Assembly (NCBI RefSeq): GCF_900660635.1
Contig: NZ_LR215031.1
Coordinates: 434,001 to 498,000 of the forward strand
Reading direction: 5' to 3'
DNA: 64,000 nucleotides
Source: Mycoplasmopsis gallopavonis
GTDB taxonomy: Bacteria > Bacillota_I > Bacilli_A > Mycoplasmatales > Metamycoplasmataceae
Shown here: in pieces, positions 56,750-64,000 of the stretch
Layout: the number at the start of each line of letters is the position of its first letter
Numbering within the stretch: position 1 is the first letter of the stretch
Notes under the pieces: model-generated
What the model saw: only the letters and a program-made list of their open reading frames with translations
Told to the model about the DNA's origin: nothing
The model's database searches: none
Made by a program: the position numbers and the translations under genes

Positions 56750-57793
56750 ATGAAATTTTTTAAAAAATTAATAGATAAAGTCTTTAAAAAAGATAAAGAT
56801 ATCGAAGTTCTTGAAAAGGAATTTGAAAAAGAAAAACAAAAAGAGATTATTAATAGTGATAAATTTCAAAAATATCAAACTGGTTTAACAAATAGTTCCA
56901 ACTTTGGTAAAAAACTTTTAGAAATTCAAAATGCTCACAATCAAATTGATGAAGATTTCTTTGAAGATTTAGAAGAACTATTAATTATATCTGATATTAA
57001 TGCCTCACTAGTTGATTTAATTATAGAAAAAATCAAAATGGAAGTTAAAACAAACAACATCGATGATCCGAAATTAATTGGAGAAATAGTTGCTGATCAA
57101 ATGTTTGTCATCTATGCGAATAATTCAATCATTAATACTAATTTAAATTTCGCAAACGATCGCACTAATGTTTTTATTTTTGTGGGTGTTAACGGAAGCG
57201 GCAAAACAACTTCAATCGCTAAAATTGCAAACAAATATATTAAAGAAGGTAAAAAAGTATTAATTGCAGCAGCTGATACTTTCCGTGCAGGTGCCGTTAA
57301 TCAACTTGGAGTTTGAGCCGAAAGAATTGGAGCCGAGATAGTTAAACCAAAAACAGAGGGTCAAGATCCTTCGGCCGTTATTTATCAAGCAATGGAAAAG
57401 GGAACTACAGAAAAGTACGACTTAATTATCATCGATACAGCAGGTAGACTTCAAAATAAAGTCAACTTAATGAAAGAATTAGAAAAAATGGTTGGAGTAA
57501 TTCGTAAATTTATTCCGGACGCTCCACATGAATCATTACTTGTTTTAGATGCAACAACAGGTCAAAACGGACTAATGCAAGCAAAATCATTTGGAGAAAT
57601 AGCTAAATTAACTGGAATTATTCTAACTAAAATGGACGGTACTTCTAAAGGAGGAATCGTTCTATCAATTAAAGACGAATATAATCTTGATGTTAAATAC
57701 ATTGGACTTGGTGAAAAATTAGATGATTTACAAGAATTTGATCTTGATCTTTTTATTTATCATATGACAAAGGATTTAATCAATCATGAATAA
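56750..57793 (+). CDS. ftsY: signal recognition particle receptor FtsY
   Basis: 347 aa, the membrane-associated SRP GTPase receptor that docks nascent chains at the translocon. A Lys/Glu-rich N-terminus precedes the NG domain: G-V-N-G-S-G-K-T-T (G1), [10 protein letters not shown] (G2), D-T-A-G-R-L (G3) and [10 protein letters not shown] (G4). One TGA Trp follows N-Q-L-G-V. The about 195 bases before it (shared with the divergent rpmB) contain only AT-rich promoter sequence. Confidence 0.96.
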
Positions 57794-58016
57794 AAAATCA
57801 TCAATTGAAAATGTCATGAAATATATTAACCTTTTCAATAAATACGGTTCATTATTAACAGAACGTCAGCAATTTGTTTTTAAACTATACTTTTTAGAAG
57901 ATCTTTCATATTCTGAAATAGCAGCAGAATTAGCAACAACTCGCACCGCAGCTTATGATGCAGTTTCAAAAGCAATTAAAAAATTACTTAAAATCGAAGA
58001 AGAACTAAATAAATAA
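57786..58016 (+). CDS. ylxM: YlxM-like helix-turn-helix protein
   Basis: 76 aa with a sigma-70 region 4-like HTH (L-S-Y-S-E-I-A-A-E-L-A-T-T-R-T-A-A-Y). The YlxM/p13 family is encoded next to SRP genes and is thought to assist SRP assembly. The start overlaps the ftsY end by 8 bases. Confidence 0.85.
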   Translation: MNKKSSIENVMKYINLFNKYGSLLTERQQFVFKLYFLEDLSYSEIAAELATTRTAAYDAVSKAIKKLLKIEEELNK

Positions 58017-58035
58017 TTTCAAAATAAGCCATAAC

Positions 58036-58066
58036 CTTCATTGATTATTCAATGAAGGTTTTTTTG
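58036..58066 (+). terminator. terminator of ftsY-ylxM
   Basis: Stem AACCTTCATTGA / TCAATGAAGGTT followed by T7. Confidence 0.85.
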
Positions 58067-58154
58067 AAAACTAACTTGATTTAAAAATATAAATATAATA
58101 AGTTAGTCTTTTATTTAGCAACTTAATATAAAATGTGCTAAAATTTAAAATACT

Positions 58155-59261
58155 ATGAGTAATAAAAGAGATTATTATGAAATATTAGGTGTATCTAAAA
58201 CAGCTAGTCAACAAGAAATTAAATCTGCTTATCGTAAACTTGCTAAAAAATACCACCCTGATGTTTTAAAAGATGGAACAAGCGACCAAAAAATGAAAGA
58301 AATTAATGAAGCATATAGTGTTCTTTCTGATGAAACTAAACGTAAAAATTATGACCAATTCGGAACAGAGGGTCCAGCTGGTGGTGGATATGGTCAAGGT
58401 TTCCAAGACTTTGGTGGATTCCAAGATATTTTCGAAAATATCTTTAGCGGATTCGGTGGTTTTGGCGGAGGTAGAAACCGTGCTAAAAAATATCCGCAGC
58501 GAGGCGAAGATTATCAAACAGTCTATGAAATTAGTTTTAGCGAAGCAATTAAAGGCGTTGAATTAGAACGTGATTTTACTAAATTCGAACTTTGTTTGCA
58601 TTGTAATGGTAAAGGTGCGGAAAGCCCAAGCGATATTCAACAATGTCAAAAATGTCATGGTAAAGGTTACGAACAAAAAGTTGTTAATAGCATTTTTGGA
58701 CAAACTATGACTAATGTCGAATGTTCTAATTGTCATGGAACAGGTGAAATTATTACTAAAAAATGTTCACAATGTAATGGTCAAAAGTATATTAAGGTTC
58801 AAAAAAGAACTAAAATTAACATTCCCGCTGGAGCTTCTAACTCTACTCGTTTAAAATTAGCAGGTTACGGTGGGCCTGGGGAATTAGGTGGACCAAGCGG
58901 AGATTTATATATTGTAATTCGTGTTCGTCCTCATGAGTTCTTCGAAAGAGAAGGGAATAATATTTTCATTCAAATTCCCGTTTCTTACATTGATTTAGCT
59001 TTAGAAAAAACAATTTTAATACCAACTCCATATGGTCCAGAAAAAGTTAAATTAAAAAAACATTATCAAAATGGCCAATTAGTTAAACTTAAAGGCAAAG
59101 GTGTTAGAACATCTCGTGAAACTGGTGATTTATACTTTAAAATTTCTGTTATTGTACCTGACTATTCACGAAAAGAACGCAAAGAGCTTGAAGCACTTTT
59201 TGCTAAAATTGATGATACAACTAATAATGACTTTGTTAAAAAAGTTGAACAAGCAAAATAA
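58155..59261 (+). CDS. dnaJ: chaperone DnaJ
   Basis: 368 aa type I Hsp40. The J domain has H-P-D (Y-H-P-D-V), followed by a Gly/Phe-rich region. The four zinc repeats are [24 protein letters not shown] and C-S-Q-C-N-G-Q-K, the last with Q-K instead of x-G. It stimulates DnaK ATPase. No CIRCE-type operator is visible upstream; -10-like TATAATAAG boxes lie at about 58090. Confidence 0.96.
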   Translation: MSNKRDYYEILGVSKTASQQEIKSAYRKLAKKYHPDVLKDGTSDQKMKEINEAYSVLSDETKRKNYDQFGTEGPAGGGYGQGFQDFGGFQDIFENIFSGFGGFGGGRNRAKKYPQRGEDYQTVYEISFSEAIKGVELERDFTKFELCLHCNGKGAESPSDIQQCQKCHGKGYEQKVVNSIFGQTMTNVECSNCHGTGEIITKKCSQCNGQKYIKVQKRTKINIPAGASNSTRLKLAGYGGPGELGGPSGDLYIVIRVRPHEFFEREGNNIFIQIPVSYIDLALEKTILIPTPYGPEKVKLKKHYQNGQLVKLKGKGVRTSRETGDLYFKISVIVPDYSRKERKELEALFAKIDDTTNNDFVKKVEQAK

Positions 59262-59262
59262 G

Positions 59263-59286
59263 AAACTAGCCAAGGCTAGTTTTTTA
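59263..59286 (+). terminator. terminator of dnaJ
   Basis: Stem AAACTAGCC / GGCTAGTTT followed by T run. Confidence 0.8.
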
Positions 59287-59327
59287 ATTCTTTTTTAGAT
59301 TGGTAAATCTTTTATAATAAGAAAGCT

Positions 59328-61250
59328 ATGAATCAAAAATATACAGCAGAAGATATTACTCAATTAAAAGGGCTCGAAGCAGTTCGTAAGCGTCCTGGAA
59401 TGTACATTGGTGGAAATGATGTTAATGGTTTACATCATTTAGTCTGAGAAATTGTTGATAATGCAATCGACGAGGCTTTAGCTGGTTTTGCTAATCAAAT
59501 TGATGTCACCTTAAAAGCAGATGGTAGTGTAATTGTTAAAGATAACGGGAGAGGAATACCTGTTCAAAAAGCAAAAGGGCAAACACGAACTGCCGTTGAA
59601 ATTGTTTTTACCGAACTACATGCTGGTGGAAAATTTAATGGGAATGTTTATAAATCATCAGGAGGGCTTCACGGAGTAGGTTCCAGTGTTGTTAATGCCC
59701 TTTCAACTAAACTTGAAGTTATTGTTGCTCGTGATGGTAAATTATTTAAAACAACATTTGAACAAGATAAAATAATTGAGCGAACTCATGAAATTGGGGA
59801 GTCAAAGAAAACAGGAACTACCGTTCAATTTTGACCTGACTATTCTTTCTTCAAAAAAGCACATCTAAGCTTTTCAAAAATTTCAGAGCGTTTAAAAGAA
59901 AGTTCATTTTTAATTTCAAATCTCAAAATAACCTTCAAAGATGAGGCTAATGATGTTGTTGAAGTTTATCAACATAACAATGGTCTTGAAGCTTTTGTTG
60001 ATTTTTTAAACGAATCAAAAGTGAAGCTCACTCCGGTAGCATCATATTTTGATAGTAAAAAAGAAATTGAAATCAATTTTGCTTTTCAATGAACTGATTC
60101 ATATAATGATTTAATTCTTAGTTTTGTTAATAATGTTAAAACCAAAGACGGAGGAACGCATGAAACCGGACTTAAAACAGCAATAACAAAAACATTTAAT
60201 GATTTTGCAATCAAAGAAGGAATTTTGAAAGGTAAAAATTCATTCGATGGTGATGACATCCGTGAAGGTTTAACTTGCATTTTATCCTTAAAAGTTCCTG
60301 AAAGTTTACTTGAATTTGTCGGACAAACAAAAGATAAATTAAGCACACCAGAAGCTAAAAGTGTAGTTGAAGAAATTGTTTCTAAATATCTTGAAACATG
60401 AATTGCTGAAAACAAACAAACTGCTAAAAAGGTTTTAGAAAAAATTAAACGTGCTTATGAAATTCGTCAAGAAGAGAGAAAGCGTCGTGATGAAGCTCGT
60501 AAATCTAAAAAGGCACTTAAAGAAAAAGTTATTTTAAGTGATAAATTAACTTCTGCTTCATCTAAAAAACCTTCTGAACGTGAGCTTTTTTTAGTCGAGG
60601 GAGATTCAGCTGGCGGGAGTGCTAAAAGTGGTCGTGACCGTAGAACACAAGCAATTTTACCACTAAGAGGGAAAGTTATTAATGTCGAAAAATCCAAATT
60701 ACTTGATGTTTTAAAAAATACTGAAATCGGGACAATTATTAATACAATTGGTGCTGGGTTTGGTAAGGATTTTGATATTAGTAAAGCTCAATATGGTAAA
60801 GTTGTAATTATGACTGATGCTGACACCGACGGAGCTCATATTCAAATTTTACTTTTAACTTTCTTTTATCGTTTCATGAAGCCATTAATTGAAAATGGAA
60901 TGATTTATATCGCTTTACCACCACTTTATAAAATTCACAATAAAACTAGCAAAAAGGTTTTTTATGCCTGAGATGATGATGAATTAAAAGAAATTCTTGC
61001 ACTTCAAAAAGGTCAAACCGAATTACAGCGTTACAAAGGACTTGGTGAAATGAACGCTGACCAACTTTGAGATACAACCATGAATCCTGAAACTCGTACT
61101 TTAATTAAAGCTACTCTTGAAGATGCAGCTTTAGCTGAAAAACGTGTAAGCACATTAATGGGTGATGATGTTGTTGCAAGAAGAAATTGAATTAATTCTA
61201 ATGTCGACTTTTCAGTTGAAGATGATTTTATTGTTAATATGAAAAAATAA
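59328..61250 (+). CDS. parE: DNA topoisomerase IV subunit B
   Basis: 640 aa. The GHKL ATPase has [17 protein letters not shown] and [21 protein letters not shown] has [10 protein letters not shown] and [19 protein letters not shown] (Trp rather than Tyr) and the end N-W-I-N-S-N-V favour ParE over GyrB. A TATAAT lies close to the ATG. The last 142 bases are duplicated downstream by the IS D2 insertion, but the gene itself stays complete. parC, its usual neighbour, is not next to it. Confidence 0.92.
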
Positions 61251-61310
61251 TAAAAGATAGCTTATCGCTATCTTTTTAACTATTTTTGGCGTATTTTGAA
61301 ACTTTTACTC
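61109..61310 (+). repeat. 202-bp direct repeat, left copy (IS target duplication)
   Basis: Identical to 63156-63357. It contains the last 142 bases of parE, the parE/rsmI terminator (61254-61280, stem AAAGATAGC / GCTATCTTT) and the last codons of rsmI. The two copies flank IS D2 exactly. Confidence 0.95.
61254..61280. terminator. bidirectional terminator after parE
   Basis: Stem AAAGATAGC-ttatc-GCTATCTTT. A second copy lies at 63301-63327 after the parE fragment and next to the rsmI stop. Confidence 0.85.
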
Positions 61311-61434
61311 CTGAGTTTCCAAGTTGAGCTTATTTTTTAGGCTTATTTTTTTATACATATATCAAAGATATATGACCTAAAGAAAAAAATGTTTTTTTAC
61401 TTACATTACACACATAAAATGATATAATAAGAGC

Positions 61435-63063
61435 ATGAGTTACAGTTTATGCAAGAAAAAACAAAATGGAAAATATTATTTAGTTTTAGCTATTTCTAAA
61501 GGTTTTAAAAAAGGTTATGGAAATCAGATTGGTCTAGGGTACTGAGAAGATATCAAAGAAAAGTATGGATTATCTTCAATTGAAGATATAAAAGAAATAG
61601 CAAAAAAAGTAGATACATCTTTAGATAAAACTGTTGCAAAAGAAGAGTTTTTTAAATTATTAAAACCTACTTCTGTAAAAACAAGTATCCAAAATATTGG
61701 AGTTGATTTAATTTATAAAGTTATTAAAGAATTAGATTTATTTTCGGCATTACCAAAAAGTAAACATAAATCGTTAGAAGAGGTTTTGGAATTTTTCATA
61801 GCAACTAGAATTATCCTTCCAAGAAGCTATATGTCACAATATAAAAATAAAAGTGATTTTATAAATGATATTAATGTTAAAAAATCATCAATATATAACT
61901 ATCTTGATGTTATTTTCGAAAATAAGAATTCTGTTTTAGTCAATTTATTTCAAAAAATAAATGAATTCACAAATCGTAATAATAAAGTTTTTCACTTCGA
62001 TAACACAACAGTTTATTTTGAAAGCTTTACAAGAGAAGGAATAAGAAAAAACGGTTTTTCAAAAGACGGAAAACACAATGAAGATCAAGTAGTCATAGCA
62101 ATGGCTGTAGATGAAAACGGAATACCAATACACTATAAAGTGTTCCCAGGTAACACGGCTGATGGTAAAACAATGTTATCCTTCGTTTTAGAACTTCAAT
62201 CAATCTATAAAATAAAGGATATTATAATAGTTGCAGATCGTGGAATAAATAACAATGCAAACTTACGTTTCCTAGAACAAAAAGGAATTAAATATATATT
62301 CCAAAAAAGATTAGATACATTAAGTATTGGGATGAAAAAATTCATTCTTGAGGACAAACATTATGTTTTTAGAGATGAAATGTTTTGGAAAGAACAAATT
62401 GTTGAATCTGTTTGAAACAAAAATAGATTTAATGGTAAATACAGAAAATGATGTGTGTTTTTCAGTCCTGGGAAAAAGACTTTAGATAAATTAAAAAGAA
62501 ATAATTTTATTGATAAATTGAATAAGAAAACTGTAAATGGAGAACTCCCACTTAGTTCTTTAGTTCCAGAATATAAAAAGAAATACATGGACATTGATGG
62601 CAAAACAGTGGGTAAATTAAATTGAGAGAAAATTAAGAAAAAAGAATCTGAAGATGGTTTTTACATTATTGAAACCAATATTTTAGATTTAACACCAGAA
62701 AAAGCTAATGAAATTTACAGAAAACAATGAAAAGTAGAAGAAAATTTCAGAACATTAAAATCTTCTTTACAAGTTAGACCTGTTTTTGTTCATAATGAAC
62801 AGCATATACTTGCACATCTTTTATTATGTTTCATTGCTCTTGTTGTTTTAAAATACTGTCTTTATAAATTAAAGAAATATTATGAAATCAATGGAGAAAT
62901 ACAAAAAGTGACGTTAGATTTATTTGTGGATTCATTAAGAATAATGACTATAACAAAAAAAGAAGTAAATGGAAAAGTGGTACAAGAAATAATTAATGAT
63001 TTGGATGAAAACCACAAAGAAAATATAAAAATTTATAAAGATTTTATCGCATGTATGAGTTAA
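61435..63063 (+). CDS. IS1634-type transposase, copy D2
   Basis: 542 aa under code 4. The catalytic residues lie in F-H-F-D-N-T-T-V-Y-F, I-I-V-A-D-R-G-I and W-K-V-E-E-N-F-R-T-L-K. TATAAT ends 7 nt before the ATG and no ribosome site is present, so a leaderless mRNA is likely, as for D1. Complete frame. Confidence 0.9.
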
Positions 63064-63089
63064 TTCTATGTGTGTAATTTTAAATGTAA

Positions 63090-63132
63090 AAAAACGAATA
63101 CACCTTATTTATAGATGTATTCGTTTTTTATA
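63090..63132 (+). terminator. terminator of the D2 transposase
   Basis: Stem AAAAACGAATACAcC / GaTGTATTCGTTTTT, with T run. Confidence 0.85.
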
Positions 63133-63155
63133 GCGTCTCAACTTGGAAACTCAGG

Positions 63156-63357
63156 AGCTACTCTTGAAGATGCAGCTTTAGCTGAAAAACGTGTAAGCAC
63201 ATTAATGGGTGATGATGTTGTTGCAAGAAGAAATTGAATTAATTCTAATGTCGACTTTTCAGTTGAAGATGATTTTATTGTTAATATGAAAAAATAATAA
63301 AAGATAGCTTATCGCTATCTTTTTAACTATTTTTGGCGTATTTTGAAACTTTTACTC
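63156..63357 (+). repeat. 202-bp direct repeat, right copy, with parE 3' fragment
   Basis: Carries a dead copy of the last 47 codons of parE (63156-63297), the terminator, and the genuine 3' end of rsmI. Because the rsmI codons are repeated exactly, rsmI remains intact. Confidence 0.95.
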
Positions 63358-64000
63358 GTTTAACTTTTGGTAAATTTAACACCAAAGTGAATTCACCTTT
63401 CACGCTAACTTCCTGAAGTTGTTCCAGAATTTCTTTGGGAGTACCAAAAAATCAAGTTTCATGCATCTTAGTTAGTTCTTTAGCTAAACAAATTTGAACT
63501 TGATCTTGAAAAAAGGTTTCAAGATCTTGGAGTGAATTAATCAATTTATGAGGAGAAACATAGTAAACATAAGTTCCAACTTGTAAATTTTCAAATGAAT
63601 TTAAACGTTGTTGACTTTTATCTTTCATGAACCCCATAAAAGTAAAAGTAGTATTAAAGCTAGAACCAACAAAAGCTGTCACTGCCGCATTAACACCAGG
63701 GATAATTTCGATCTCATATCCTGCTAAGCGAGCTTGTTTAATAATTTCAAAACCAGGATCGCTCATTACCGGCATTCCTGCATCGGATACAACTGCTAAG
63801 TTTTCTCCTTGCTCCAAAATTTTTAAAAGACCCTTAGCAGAATTTTTCTCAGTAAAGTTATTATAAGTTAATAATTTTTTATCCTGAATTTCATATAAAC
63901 CAAGTAATTTACGAGTTACTCTTGTATCTTCGCAAGCAATATAATTTACTTCTTTTAAAATTCTTAAAGCTCTCAGAGTAATATCTTCAAGGTTTCCAAT
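63323..64000 (-). CDS. rsmI: 16S rRNA 2'-O-ribose methyltransferase RsmI (partial)
   Basis: 225 codons visible; the N-terminus is beyond the window (probably 10-20 residues missing, starting near I-G-N-L-E-D-I-T). It methylates C1402 of 16S rRNA with SAM. Conserved: E-D-T-R-V-T-R-K-L-L (near N), V-S-D-A-G-M-P-V-M-S-D-P-G (SAM site), I-P-G-V-N-A and F-M-G-F. One TGA Trp follows H-E-T. The last 12 codons lie in the IS target duplication. Confidence 0.93.

Larger units (their letters stand above)
61310..63155 (+). mobile_element. IS1634-type element, copy D2 (diverged from D1)
   Basis: About 1846 bp with terminal repeats CCTGAGTTTCCAAGTTGAG on both sides. Its transposase is clearly homologous to but diverged from D1, so this is a second related IS. 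It sits between convergent parE and rsmI and is flanked by the 202-bp duplication, within the range known for IS1634. The base at 61310 can be counted in either element or repeat. Confidence 0.9.

Noticed and set aside
59328-61250. Assignment as gyrB
   Set aside because: H-L-V-W-E-I-V-D-N and the C-terminal N-W-I-N-S-N-V pattern fit ParE; GyrB normally has Tyr at that position.

Overview
The window is a piece of an AT-rich chromosome from a mollicute, most likely a Mycoplasma/Mycoplasmopsis of the synoviae-hominis type. UGA is read as tryptophan throughout: for example, the Trp of the thioredoxin WCGPC motif is TGA, and dozens of conserved proteins are only continuous under genetic code 4. 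Other signs are single rRNA genes with an unlinked 5S, several lipoproteins, lspA, an IS1634-type element and AT-rich codon use. The species is not assigned.

Layout. 1-4.5 kb: a three-member paralogous membrane-protein family, one intact and two frameshifted, with an IS inserted between two members. 4.5-9.8 kb: gpmI, an ECF-type S component, a small hypothetical, an IS and thioredoxin. 9.9-13 kb: a stand-alone 5S rRNA followed by a nested IS cluster and an IS remnant. 13.1-13.9 kb: a two-gene hypothetical unit. 13.95-18.9 kb: a four-gene operon (membrane-anchored helical protein, small secreted protein, fused ABC-ATPase/FtsX permease, type I signal peptidase) that I regard as the best candidate for an undescribed system. 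19-29.8 kb: a maltodextrin-type ABC transporter operon whose binding lipoprotein is cut by an IS. 30-41 kb: surface alpha-amylase, pyruvate kinase, engB, ackA, aquaglyceroporin, D-lactate dehydrogenase, a dprA-like gene, L27 and L21. 41.3-47.1 kb: YitT-like membrane protein, lspA, ileS and a lipoprotein. 47.2-47.9 kb: eight tRNA genes. 48-51 kb: a two-gene operon interrupted by an IS1634-type element. 51.3-56 kb: 23S and 16S rRNA. 56.3-64 kb: L28, ftsY, ylxM, dnaJ, parE, a second IS1634-type element with a 202-bp target duplication, and the end of rsmI.

Function. The metabolic genes describe a fermentative organism: extracellular maltodextrin degradation by a lipoprotein amylase, ABC import, lower glycolysis (gpmI, pyk), then D-lactate (ldhD) and acetate plus ATP (ackA), with glycerol or water passage through GlpF. 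Seven IS copies of four types (three IS3/IS150-like, two diverged IS1634-like) plus a remnant occupy about 10 kb. At least two of them break genes and one sits in a terminator loop, so the region is in active decay and rearrangement.

Boundaries of rRNAs and promoters are approximate. All product names rest on motif recognition by eye; no search or folding program was run.
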